Positions 24,276 through 32,029 of a stretch of 35,435 nt of DNA are shown here, one piece after another (position 1 is the stretch's first letter; each line of letters opens with the position of its first letter). A program made the translations under genes and the position numbers. Below the pieces are notes generated by a model, which had not been told where the DNA came from, ran no database searches, and was given only the letters and a program-made list of their open reading frames with translations. Source of the DNA: Chloroflexota bacterium (GTDB lineage Bacteria > Chloroflexota > Anaerolineae > Anaerolineales > Anaerolineaceae); assembly GCA_012798065.1 (NCBI GenBank), contig JAAZNW010000075.1, forward strand, positions 1-35,435. The letters are read 5' to 3'.

Positions 24276-24917
24276 CTACTCTGCCAATCCGGGATACTTT
24301 TCAGAGAATCTCTGCAGCGCTTCCTGCAAATGCTGCTCGCGCAGGCTCAGCGTCAGATCGGCGCGCGTGCGCTCGATAATGCCGCGCACCAGGTCGGTCT
24401 GACGCCGCAGCCCATTGGTGATGGCGTCGGGGTAGTCCAGCGTCACTAAAAAGTTGTAGATCTCGTCCATGGTGTTTAACAGCCGTTCGGCTTCTACCGA
24501 GTATCCCTGGCGCAGAATATCCAGGCATCTGCGGCGCAGTTCACCGATCGCTTCCGCCATCCCATTGACATAAGTAGCGTGTTCGATTTCCAGTTCTTCC
24601 GGTCGCGGCAACCGGCGATTCTCGATCAACGCGCAGGTAAGGCTGGCTTCAGCAAATTCCTTGATCGCGTCCTGGGTGTACCCGGCGTGATAGAGGTCAG
24701 GGTAATCCGCCAGTTCACGCTGTAAGGTGAGCACCAATTGGCGGGCTTCATTGAGCAGCCCATGCGCTTCGTCTTTATCACCGCGGTGTATGGCGCGAAT
24801 GGTAAGAGCAGAAACCCGTGTGAGTTGGCGTGCCTGTACCAGCGCCGCGTCACGCACTTTGGTGCGTTCATCAAAGACCTTGCGCGTGCTTTCCACAATT
24901 TCGTTGAATTCGTTCAT
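24276..24917 (-). CDS. Translin family protein
   Basis: A 213-residue all-helical protein with the translin pattern. It starts with a long N-terminal helix (FNEIVESTRKVFDERTKVRDAAL), continues with RQLTRVSALTIRAIHRGD, and shows YTQDAIKEFAEASLTCALI, YVNGMAEAIGELRRRCLD, MDEIYNFLVTLDYPDAIT and GLRRQTDLVRGIIERTRADL. Eukaryotic translin binds RNA and single-stranded DNA and, with Trax, forms the C3PO nuclease; archaeal and bacterial homologues are little studied. The gene starts 3 bases after a DUF3467 gene that itself follows ssb, which suggests a nucleic-acid role. The nuclease residues of Trax were not verified. Confidence 0.83.
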   Translation of the reverse strand: MNEFNEIVESTRKVFDERTKVRDAALVQARQLTRVSALTIRAIHRGDKDEAHGLLNEARQLVLTLQRELADYPDLYHAGYTQDAIKEFAEASLTCALIENRRLPRPEELEIEHATYVNGMAEAIGELRRRCLDILRQGYSVEAERLLNTMDEIYNFLVTLDYPDAITNGLRRQTDLVRGIIERTRADLTLSLREQHLQEALQRFSEKYPGLAE

Positions 24918-24920
24918 GGG

Positions 24921-25256
24921 CTAACCCGATTTTGGCGGTTCGGGAGGGTGCACCGACCTGAAAAGGTCTTCTGCCAGCCCTGAATCGCCAGGGAGATAGA
25001 TTTCACCGAAGGCCGCCTCGTATCGGGCAATGTTCTCTGCCAGTGCGCGTAACAGCAGCTTGGCGCCTACCGGAGAGAGCAACACCCGCACCAGAACGGT
25101 GAGCCTTTTTTGTCCAGGCAGGATTCGGGAGAAATCCACCGCCAGTTCTGAGGGGGTATGGCTGATGCGCGCCAGGTTGCTGTAAACCGGCTCTAATTCA
25201 TCCGGCAACTCCATTGGGGGTAACCCAAGGGGCGGATTTTGCGGTCTGTTGCTCAT
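24921..25256 (-). CDS. DUF3467 family protein
   Basis: A 111-residue protein matching the DUF3467 pattern: a Pro-rich start, then EPVYSNLARISHTPSELAVDFSRILPG, a strand-rich middle with VRVLLSPVGAKLLLRALAENIARYEAAFGEI and a charged tail. The function of the family is unknown. It lies 9 bases after ssb and 3 bases before the translin-like gene, so the three are almost certainly co-transcribed. Probably cytosolic; there is no signal or membrane segment. Confidence 0.85.
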   Translation of the reverse strand: MSNRPQNPPLGLPPMELPDELEPVYSNLARISHTPSELAVDFSRILPGQKRLTVLVRVLLSPVGAKLLLRALAENIARYEAAFGEIYLPGDSGLAEDLFRSVHPPEPPKSG

Positions 25257-25265
25257 GGGAGCTCG

Positions 25266-25679
25266 CTAAAACGGTATCTCTTCAGAGGGAGCGATATCCA
25301 GCTCTTCTTCCTGCCCGGGTTCGCCGCCTTCTTGACGCTGTGACAGGAATTTGACCGTCTGGGCGGTGACTTCGTATGACGCGCGCGCCTGGCCATCCTG
25401 CCCCGTCCAAACCCGCGGGCCGCCTGTTTTCGTATCCACTGTCAATCTTCCTTCGATCAGTACCAGTTTGCCTTTTTGTAGATAAGTGTTGCAAGTCTCC
25501 GCCAGCTTACCCCAGGCGGTCACCTTGAACCACACCGTTTCTTTCACCGGTTTGCCGCTCTGGTCAGAGTATTGACGGTCTGTCGCCACCGAAAAACTTG
25601 TTACTGCCTGCCCTGTAGGGGTATAGCGCATTTCAGGATCCCTGCCCAATCTGCCAACAATCACCAGTTTCTGATACAT
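25266..25679 (-). CDS. ssb: Single-stranded DNA-binding protein
   Basis: A 137-residue protein with an OB fold (about 1-108) opening MYQKLVIVGRLGRDPEMRYTP and containing ETVWFKVTAWGKLAE and LVLIEGRLTVD. A short acidic tail ends in EEIPF, the tip that recruits repair and replication proteins. It is shorter than E. coli SSB, with a brief linker. AAGGAGG lies about 6 bases ahead of the ATG. It is the first gene of the ssb/DUF3467/translin string. Confidence 0.97.
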   Translation of the reverse strand: MYQKLVIVGRLGRDPEMRYTPTGQAVTSFSVATDRQYSDQSGKPVKETVWFKVTAWGKLAETCNTYLQKGKLVLIEGRLTVDTKTGGPRVWTGQDGQARASYEVTAQTVKFLSQRQEGGEPGQEEELDIAPSEEIPF

Positions 25680-25841
25680 TTGTTCCTCCTTAAGGTACCG
25701 TGTAAAAATCGTGTGCGGTTATTATTCATTTTACAATAAAAATCATTAATTCAATCCTGCCAGAAGGGGGATATTATTGACAGCTCAGCCGCGCGCCGCC
25801 CGGTTCGGCGCAGGGTCGAAAAACCAGCCAGGGAATAATGT

Positions 25842-25847
25842 TATAAT
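25842..25847 (+). promoter_or_regulatory. -10 box of LysM gene; leaderless GTG start
   Basis: TATAAT ends 7 bases before the GTG at 25855, placing the transcript start on the start codon. This argues against the longer frame from TTG at 25777, which would run through the promoter. Confidence 0.6.
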
Positions 25848-25854
25848 CTTGCCA

Positions 25855-26661
25855 GTGAATGCCATAAAACCTCGAAGCATCCTGATTTTCTTGTTCATCC
25901 TCCTGGCGGCGGCTGTTCTGGTAATCACTTCGGCGTTGATCTCAACACCGGCACAGGCGCAGGTGCTTTACTTTACCCCCACTGCTGATGACAGCGGCGC
26001 GATTTATTACATCGTGAAGCAAGGTGATACCTGCGACAGTATCGCTCTGGTCAACAACATTCCGGTGGATACGCTGCGCAACCAGAACTCGCTGGACTTT
26101 GACCAGTGTCGTTTCCTGCAGATTGGTCAGAAGCTGCTGCTCGGAACCGTGCCCACCGCGGTCATCACCCCTGGCCCCTCGCCCACCCCTACTTCCATCC
26201 TGCCCACACCAGAACCGGTCAAAGGCTTTGGCACGCTGTGCATTTACCTTTATAACGATATTAACGGTAACGCCATGGCTGAAGAGGAAGAAACCATGAA
26301 CACCGGTATTGCCGGCGGGCAGGTCAGCATCACTCACCTCGGGGGTGAATACTCCAATGTAGGCACAACTTTAAGCACGGGAGAAGCCCTGTGTTTCAAC
26401 GATATCCCTGAGGGCGAGTACTCTATCAGTATCGCCATCCCTGATGGCTATAATCCCACCTCCAGTCAGAATGTGACCGTGCTGCTGAAAGCCGGCGACA
26501 CCTCCACCGTTAATTTCAGCGCGCAGGTCAACGGCCTGGCGGAAAGCCCGCGGGGAAACGGAGATGCGGGCGGGTCTGTTCTGCTTGCGGTTATTGGCGG
26601 GTTGATCCTGCTGGCCGGAGTAGGCGTGGGCCTTTACGCGCGGTATATCCTCCGCAAATAG
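25855..26661 (+). CDS. LysM and SD-repeat-like surface protein with terminal membrane anchor
   Basis: About 268 residues from the GTG. A signal peptide or anchor occupies about 5-35, ending near AQA. A LysM domain (about 45-100) reads YYIVKQGDTCDSIALVNNIPVDTLRNQN...LQIGQKLLL and should bind glycan chains of the cell wall. A Pro/Thr linker (PGPSPTPTS) leads to an SdrD/SpaA-like beta domain (about 125-230: YLYNDINGNAMAEEEE, GGQVSITH, CFNDIPEGEYSISIAIPDGY). A C-terminal membrane helix (SVLLAVIGGLILLAGVGVGLYA) and a short basic tail follow. It is probably displayed on the outer face of the membrane. No sortase motif is seen. Confidence 0.83.
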   Translation: MNAIKPRSILIFLFILLAAAVLVITSALISTPAQAQVLYFTPTADDSGAIYYIVKQGDTCDSIALVNNIPVDTLRNQNSLDFDQCRFLQIGQKLLLGTVPTAVITPGPSPTPTSILPTPEPVKGFGTLCIYLYNDINGNAMAEEEETMNTGIAGGQVSITHLGGEYSNVGTTLSTGEALCFNDIPEGEYSISIAIPDGYNPTSSQNVTVLLKAGDTSTVNFSAQVNGLAESPRGNGDAGGSVLLAVIGGLILLAGVGVGLYARYILRK

Positions 26662-26713
26662 TCAGCATCACCTTGTAAACCGCCTTTGCCCCCTGCCCGG
26701 TTGTCAGCGGGGT

Positions 26714-27352
26714 CTATTCAGCTATGCGCTGCTCTTTCCAGATATCCGCCTCGTTATGGTAACCGGCTTCTTCCCAGAAACCCAACCTATCCACCGCTGA
26801 AAACTCCAGCCCGCGCAGCCATTTGGCGCCTTTCCAAAAGTAGGGTGTTTTCAGGTCTGGGCGCTGCGGAATAGCGCCCACCACACCGCGCAGCGGGTAG
26901 CCATGGTCAGGGGTGAGAGGGGCGCCATCATAATGCGTGGCAAGGAGGAAGTTATCTGCCAGCGCTATTTCTATAGGAAGATTGGCGCTGAAGCCGTATT
27001 CAGCGTGTTGAATAACAAAGCGCGCCTGCGGCTTTAACCGAATCAGTCTGTTTTCAATCAGCGTGCGAATGGATACTCCTTCCCAGAGCGTATCAAACTT
27101 ACTCCAGCGCGTCACGCAGTGAATATCCATGATTAACGTGGTTCGCGGCAGTTGTGAAAATTCCGCCCAGGTCAGGCGCAGCGTTTGCTCCACCTCGCCC
27201 CACACGCAGAAGTCCCAGTTTACCGGGTCAAAACCCGGCACCGCGCCGTAATGTAATACCGGGAACTTCTGGGTGAGAAATTGCCCGGGCGGCATACGTC
27301 CCGCCGCTTTCATTTGCTCTTCTTCAGTCTTGCGTCGAAAAATACTGTCCAT
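26714..27352 (-). CDS. Sulfite oxidase-like molybdopterin-dependent oxidoreductase
   Basis: A 212-residue protein of the oxidoreductase molybdopterin-binding family. It has FPVLHYGAVPGFDPVNWDFCVWG, LPRTTLIMDIHCVTRWSKFD with the likely molybdenum-ligand cysteine at 79, LPIEIALADNFLLATHYDGAPLTPDHGYPLRGVV and a C-terminal WLRGLEF. It lacks a heme or dimerisation domain and a visible Tat signal, so it is probably cytosolic or depends on a partner. The substrate is unknown. It is transcribed divergently from the sensor kinase. Confidence 0.9.
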   Translation of the reverse strand: MDSIFRRKTEEEQMKAAGRMPPGQFLTQKFPVLHYGAVPGFDPVNWDFCVWGEVEQTLRLTWAEFSQLPRTTLIMDIHCVTRWSKFDTLWEGVSIRTLIENRLIRLKPQARFVIQHAEYGFSANLPIEIALADNFLLATHYDGAPLTPDHGYPLRGVVGAIPQRPDLKTPYFWKGAKWLRGLEFSAVDRLGFWEEAGYHNEADIWKEQRIAE

Positions 27353-27407
27353 ATTTCACCTGAGGTCATTATATCTGTTTTTTGCCTTACCCAGAAGCTG
27401 TTTGAGA

Positions 27408-27433
27408 CAAATTTGGATAAACTCAAATTTGGA
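27408..27433 (+). promoter_or_regulatory. Candidate operator: two CAAATTTGGA repeats
   Basis: The decamer CAAATTTGGA occurs twice (27408-27417 and 27424-27433), 16 bases apart. Each contains the palindrome CAAATTTG. Both lie just upstream of the -35 box of the histidine-kinase gene. The spacing and position suit a transcription factor binding in tandem. Confidence 0.5.
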
Positions 27434-27439
27434 CAAAAA

Positions 27440-27469
27440 TTGACATATATCCTGCGCCTGGTTTACAAT
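27440..27469 (+). promoter_or_regulatory. Promoter of the histidine kinase gene
   Basis: TTGACA (27440-27445) and TACAAT (27464-27469) are separated by 18 bases. The expected start is about a dozen bases before the ATG at 27489, where a weak ACAGGA may serve as ribosome binding site. Confidence 0.75.
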
Positions 27470-27488
27470 TGAGCCCACAGGACAACAA

Positions 27489-29201
27489 ATGCTGATATAC
27501 GCGCAAAGACAGGACCCATTTGAGACCCGGTTGTTAAAACTTCACCGGGATGCCGCCGAACTGGTAGGCAACCTTTCATATGATGAGGTGCTGGAAAAAA
27601 TTGCCAGCATCGCCCTGGAACGTTCCGGCGCAGGTTACGCCGCGGTTGCCACCCTCGATGAACATGGCGAGATCGAGCGTTTTGTTCCCGCGGGGATGCT
27701 GCGCACCCAGATTGAGAAAATCCCTCATCCGCCGCAGGGGTTTGGCTTGATCAGGGCGATGATGAACACGCGCAGCGCCATGCGCATCCCCGCTATCAGT
27801 AAAGATCAACGCCACAGCGGCTTCCCGCCTGAGCATCCCAAGATGTCTTCGTTTCTCGGCGTGCCCATCTTCCAGGGGCAGCGCCAGATCGGTCAGATCT
27901 ATATGACCGATAAAGTGATTACGGGAGAGTTCTCAGAAGAAGACCAGCGCTTGATGGAACTGCTGGCCGCCTACGCCGGGGTCGCCATCGTCAACGCGCG
28001 CCTGTTCCGTGATTACGCCATGCGCGACCGTGCGTTGACCCGGCAGAACGAAAACCTTTCTCTGCTCAACCAGCTTGCCAGCACCCTTTCCACCAGCACA
28101 GAAGTGAACGAAATCCTCGAACAGGGGATGATGCAGTTGATGGATTACCTGCGCTTGGAAGTGGGTGAGATTTTCATTAAGAACGAGGATAGCAGGCGCC
28201 TCAACCTGCTCATCCATCATGGTGAAGCGGTGGATAGCCTGTGGAAGCGCGCGCAATTCTCTATTGGCGAGAGTACAGTAGGGCGGGCAGCCAAGGGCGA
28301 TGTGCCCATCGTTCTCAACCTCACTGAACACGAATACGCCGACCTCAACCCTCTCACCAAGGCGCGCGGGTTGCACCAGATGGCGGTTATTCCCATGAAG
28401 GGGCGGCGCGGCGTTGTTGGGGTTTTGTGCGTGGCGACCTGTCACCCGCAGCCGCTGAACGAGCCTGATGTGCAATTCGCCCAGGCCATCGCCGCCTGGA
28501 TGGCAACCGCCATCGAAAACATCCGCCTGAACATCACCGGGCGCCGCCTCGCTATCCTTGAAGAACGCGACCGCATCGGTATGGACCTGCATGACGGCAT
28601 CATACAGTCAATCTACGCCGTGGGGCTCACGCTTGAGCACGCCCGGCTGTTAATGAAAGACAACCCGGATACAGCCACCAGCCGTATCCAACAGGCGGTC
28701 AACGATCTTAACAGCACCATCCGTGATATCCGCGCATACATCCTCGACCTGCGCCCGCGCCAGCTTAAGAACGAAAACCTGATGGAGGGCATCAACCGGC
28801 TGGTGCAAGAATTCCGCGCCAACACACTGGTGGATGTCACGCTCAACGGTCCCAAAGACGGGGTCGCCACCCTGCCTGAGGCCCAGGCGCTGGCCCTCTT
28901 TCACATCTGCCAGGAGGCTCTGGCCAATATCGCCAAACACGCCAAAGCCAAACGCGCATACGTGAGTGTGTGGACCACCTCCGAACGGGTGTTGTTGGAG
29001 GTTCACGATGACGGGCTTGGTTTTGAGCAGAATAAAACCAAACTCTCCATCGGGCACGGACTTTCGAACATGGAAACACGCGCCATCAACGCGGGAGGTG
29101 AGGTAGACATCTCCTCAGAACCTGGCGGCGGCACCACCGTACTTGCCTGGGTACCCTTCCCTGACCCGGATTTCTCCAGCAACGACCGCGTGATAGAGTA
29201 A
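27489..29201 (+). CDS. GAF-GAF sensor histidine kinase (HisKA_3 type)
   Basis: A 570-residue soluble kinase. GAF domain 1 spans about 20-175 and GAF domain 2 about 190-345. A HisKA_3 dimerisation domain holds the phosphorylation motif ERDRIGMDLHDGIIQ with H368. A HATPase_c domain covers about 465-560: N-box NIAKHAKAKR, HDDGLGFE and GHGLSNMETRA. This class phosphorylates NarL/LuxR-type response regulators. None is present in the window, so the partner is encoded elsewhere. No membrane segment is present, so the signal is cytosolic. GAF domains can bind small molecules, heme or nucleotides; the ligand cannot be read here. Confidence 0.93.
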   Translation: MLIYAQRQDPFETRLLKLHRDAAELVGNLSYDEVLEKIASIALERSGAGYAAVATLDEHGEIERFVPAGMLRTQIEKIPHPPQGFGLIRAMMNTRSAMRIPAISKDQRHSGFPPEHPKMSSFLGVPIFQGQRQIGQIYMTDKVITGEFSEEDQRLMELLAAYAGVAIVNARLFRDYAMRDRALTRQNENLSLLNQLASTLSTSTEVNEILEQGMMQLMDYLRLEVGEIFIKNEDSRRLNLLIHHGEAVDSLWKRAQFSIGESTVGRAAKGDVPIVLNLTEHEYADLNPLTKARGLHQMAVIPMKGRRGVVGVLCVATCHPQPLNEPDVQFAQAIAAWMATAIENIRLNITGRRLAILEERDRIGMDLHDGIIQSIYAVGLTLEHARLLMKDNPDTATSRIQQAVNDLNSTIRDIRAYILDLRPRQLKNENLMEGINRLVQEFRANTLVDVTLNGPKDGVATLPEAQALALFHICQEALANIAKHAKAKRAYVSVWTTSERVLLEVHDDGLGFEQNKTKLSIGHGLSNMETRAINAGGEVDISSEPGGGTTVLAWVPFPDPDFSSNDRVIE

Positions 29202-29214
29202 ACCGCCCTTACGG

Positions 29215-29243
29215 TTGCCAGTGGCGTTCCTTTAGGCTACAAT
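29215..29243 (+). promoter_or_regulatory. Promoter of holB; leaderless start
   Basis: TTGCCA (29215-29220) and TACAAT (29238-29243) are exactly 17 bases apart. The ATG at 29250 lies only 6 bases after the -10 box, so the mRNA should begin at the start codon. Confidence 0.72.
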
Positions 29244-29249
29244 CCTCCT

Positions 29250-30239
29250 ATGAGCTGGAACCTGCTGGGCCATACCTGGGCTGAAAATCTGCTGCGAACA
29301 CACATCGCGAATAATGAAGCGCGCCACGCTTACCTCTTCACCGGCGCTCCCGGTGTGGGGCGTCGCAGCCTGGCCCTGGCTTTTGCCAGCGCCCTCAACT
29401 GCACCCAACCACAGCAACCCGGCGATTACTGCGAGAATTGCCGTATATGCAGGCACACTCAACGTATGCAGTTGCCCGACTTAAGCGTCGTGGCACCTGA
29501 AAGCGAGGGGGGAAGCATCAAAGTGGCACAGGTGCGCGAGCTGCAGCGCGCCCTTTCACTGACCCCTTACGAAGCCAGATACCGTGTGGCGCTATTGTTA
29601 AACTTCCAGCTGGCGAATGCCAGCGCGCAGAACGCGCTTTTAAAGACACTCGAAGAAGCCCCTGAGAAGGTTATCCTGTTGCTCACCGCCGATGCTGCTG
29701 ATTCGCTGCTGCCTACCATCGTCTCCCGTTGTGAAGTTCTCCGGCTGCGCCCCCTGGCTGTTGAAGCTCTTGAAGACGCGCTCCTCAACCGCTGGCAGTT
29801 GGCGCCGCAGCAAGCCCGCCTGCTTGCCCACCTATCCAGCGGGCGCCCCGGCATGGCACTGCAGATGGCGCAAGATCAGCACCTGCTGGAGAAACGCGCC
29901 GCCTGGGTGCAGGAACTGTTACGCCTGCTGCCAGCGAACCGCTATGAGCGATTCAGCGCCTGTGAAGCGTTGGCCCGCAACCGCGACCAGTTGCGCCTGA
30001 TGCTGCAGGTTTGGCTTTCGTTCGCCCGCGACCTGCTGCTCACCGCCAGCGGCAGCAGTGAAAAAATCGTTAATCAGGATCAGCTGGCGGAAATCGAGCG
30101 TATTGCCGGCGGTCTGCCCACCAGGCGCCCGTTGGAGATGGTGAACACCTTGATCACATCACTGGAAAACCTGGAAGCCAACGCCAACTTGCGTTTGCTG
30201 CTGGACAACACCCTGTTAAAAATCCCTCAAATCAACTGA
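29250..30239 (+). CDS. holB: DNA polymerase III subunit delta prime
   Basis: A 329-residue clamp-loader subunit. The N-terminal AAA+ region shows TGAPGVGRRSLAL at about 31-43, zinc-binding cysteines 51, 61, 64 and 67 (CENCRIC), and sensor segments SAQNALLKTLEEAPE and PTIVSRCEVLRLRPL. Domain II spans about 170-210 and the C-terminal collar about 215-329. It works with the tau/gamma (DnaX) and delta subunits to load the sliding clamp at the replication fork. The P-loop lysine is replaced by arginine (GVGRRS), consistent with delta prime not hydrolysing ATP. The 3' end overlaps the convergent ATPase gene by 8 bases. Confidence 0.92.
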   Translation: MSWNLLGHTWAENLLRTHIANNEARHAYLFTGAPGVGRRSLALAFASALNCTQPQQPGDYCENCRICRHTQRMQLPDLSVVAPESEGGSIKVAQVRELQRALSLTPYEARYRVALLLNFQLANASAQNALLKTLEEAPEKVILLLTADAADSLLPTIVSRCEVLRLRPLAVEALEDALLNRWQLAPQQARLLAHLSSGRPGMALQMAQDQHLLEKRAAWVQELLRLLPANRYERFSACEALARNRDQLRLMLQVWLSFARDLLLTASGSSEKIVNQDQLAEIERIAGGLPTRRPLEMVNTLITSLENLEANANLRLLLDNTLLKIPQIN

Positions 30240-30987
30240 TATATTGAAGGCTTCCCCGCAGGCTGCGCTCCAGACGCTGAAAATCAGCGGAATAACGCAG
30301 TTCTTCTTTTCGCGGTCGCGGAAAGGTGACCTCGATGTCTTTGGAGATCTCGGCGGGGCGCGGCGTGAAGAGCAGCACACGGTCAGAGAGCAGCAGCGCT
30401 TCTGAAATTGAATGCGTCACCATCACCACCGGCACACGCTGCCCTTGCCAGATGCGCAGTAATTCGCTGCCCATGCGTTCGCGCGTCAGCGCGTCCAGCG
30501 CGCCGAAAGGTTCATCCAATAACAACAAGTCAGGCTCCTGGATAAAGGCGCGAGCCAGCGCCACGCGCTGTGCCATGCCGCCCGAAAGCTCGGAAGGCCA
30601 GTTGCTGCCGAACTCTTCCAACCCCACCAGGCGCATCATCTCCGCTACCCTGCTGGCGCTCTCCTCTTCTGCCATCCCCAGTAGTTCCAATGGCAGTGCG
30701 ATATTCTGCCGCACCGTGCGCCAGGGCATAAGGTTGGCGTGCTGAAAAACCAACCCCACCCGCGGCGCGCCATCCGCGCCACCAAAGCGTATCCAGCCGG
30801 ATGTTGGCTTGAGCAGCCCGGCGATGAGCCGCAGCAGCGTGCTCTTGCCGCTCCCCGAAGGACCCAGCACGCACAGGAACTCTTCACTACCAAGATCAAA
30901 ACTAATCTCGCGCAGCGCCTCAAGCCCGCCTTCCGCGCCGCGGAAGGTCATGCCCAGCTGCCTGACTTCGAGGAAACCGTTGCTCAT
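30232..30987 (-). CDS. ABC transporter ATP-binding protein, FMN-riboswitch-linked
   Basis: A 251-residue nucleotide-binding subunit of the nitrate/taurine/thiamine-precursor class. It has Walker A GPSGSGKST at 42-50, Q-loop VFQHANLMPW, signature LSGGMAQR near 136, Walker B LLLLDEPFGALD and switch histidine in VVMVTHSISEALLL. It follows the binding-protein gene after 9 bases and is the last gene of the riboswitch unit. It powers the permease encoded two genes upstream. Its stop codon lies inside the convergent holB end. Confidence 0.93.
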   Translation of the reverse strand: MSNGFLEVRQLGMTFRGAEGGLEALREISFDLGSEEFLCVLGPSGSGKSTLLRLIAGLLKPTSGWIRFGGADGAPRVGLVFQHANLMPWRTVRQNIALPLELLGMAEEESASRVAEMMRLVGLEEFGSNWPSELSGGMAQRVALARAFIQEPDLLLLDEPFGALDALTRERMGSELLRIWQGQRVPVVMVTHSISEALLLSDRVLLFTPRPAEISKDIEVTFPRPRKEELRYSADFQRLERSLRGSLQYIS

Positions 30988-30996
30988 TCTTATCTT

Positions 30997-32007
30997 CTAT
31001 GGGATGAACTGGTTGTCGTAAACCTTGCTCAGGTCAAGCTCATCTTTCAGCAGCCCCATTTTCAGCAAGATGCGCTGCATATTTTCCCAGGCTTGCGGCT
31101 GCGAGTAACCCAGGCGATCGTCTCGCCATAAAGCAATGGAGTTGAGAAGCACCTGCATTTGCATTTCCTGGTCCGCCGAGGCTAAATTCTCCACGTATTT
31201 TTTGCTGATCTCAAACGCCTCTTCGGGATGGTCGATCGTGTATTGAATGCCTTTTATCATTCCCGTTACCATCGAACGAACCAGTTCAGGGTCTTTTTGC
31301 AATGTCATCTCATTGGTGATAATGCCATTCGCCACCAGGTCAACCGCGTCCGCGACCCGCAGTAATGTGATCTCTTCACCCAGGCGCTCTAACTGCACCG
31401 GCTCGTTGGCCACATAAATCACCACCGCCTCGTCTCGGTCAGCGATCAGCGATTCGACCTGTGTGAAGCCAATGGAATCCAGTTTCACATCCGCCTCTTT
31501 CAACCCCGCGGAGTCCAGCAGGGCGATGGCGCCGATGTACGAAGCGCCGTAGAGCCCGGGCAGGCCAATCTTGCGCCCGCGCAGGTCTTCCACTGTGTTG
31601 ATCTTGGCGGATTTTTTCGCCGCGATGCCTACCGGGTATTGCTGGTACCAGGCCATCACGTACACCACTGGCATCTGTTGCGCGCGCGCCAGCAGAACCT
31701 GCTCACCTGAGACTACCGCGAACTGCAGGTCACCGGTGGCGGTAAGCACGGTATTGTCATTCTCCATGCTGTAATCAATGGCAACATCCAGGCCGGCATC
31801 CCGAAAGTAGCCCTTCTCAATTGCCACGTAGATAGGCGCGAACTGCACATTGGGGATGTATCCCACCGGCAGGCGCACCTTCCGCAGTGGCGCGGAGGTG
31901 CTGGTTGGTTCCACCGCGGGCGCGATGATGCGTGTGACCGCGAACAACGCGATGAGAATGACTCCGATGAAGAGGAGAAGAAAAAATGTTTGTGATGTCT
32001 TTTTCAT
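30997..32007 (-). CDS. ribY: NMT1/THI5-like substrate-binding protein, predicted riboflavin-type (RibY-like)
   Basis: A 336-residue exported binding protein. Residues about 7-32 form a signal or membrane anchor with no lipobox cysteine. A short Ser/Thr/Pro spacer follows, then the NMT1/THI5-like fold: VRLPVGYIPNVQFAPIYVAIEKGYFRDAGLDV, VVSGEQVLLARAQQMPVVYVMAWYQQYPVGIAAKK and LRGRKIGLPGLYGASY. Members of this fold bind thiamine precursors, taurine, nitrate or riboflavin. The FMN riboswitch upstream makes riboflavin or a flavin precursor the best prediction, as for the RibXY systems described in Chloroflexi. Direct ligand evidence is lacking. Confidence 0.82.
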   Translation of the reverse strand: MKKTSQTFFLLLFIGVILIALFAVTRIIAPAVEPTSTSAPLRKVRLPVGYIPNVQFAPIYVAIEKGYFRDAGLDVAIDYSMENDNTVLTATGDLQFAVVSGEQVLLARAQQMPVVYVMAWYQQYPVGIAAKKSAKINTVEDLRGRKIGLPGLYGASYIGAIALLDSAGLKEADVKLDSIGFTQVESLIADRDEAVVIYVANEPVQLERLGEEITLLRVADAVDLVANGIITNEMTLQKDPELVRSMVTGMIKGIQYTIDHPEEAFEISKKYVENLASADQEMQMQVLLNSIALWRDDRLGYSQPQAWENMQRILLKMGLLKDELDLSKVYDNQFIP

Positions 32008-32029
32008 GTGTTCCCTCGCGAACGAGATT

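Noticed and set aside
25777-25854. Longer LysM protein start at TTG 25777
   Set aside because: It would place the TATAAT box inside the coding region and adds a charged stretch before the signal peptide; the GTG at 25855 fits better.
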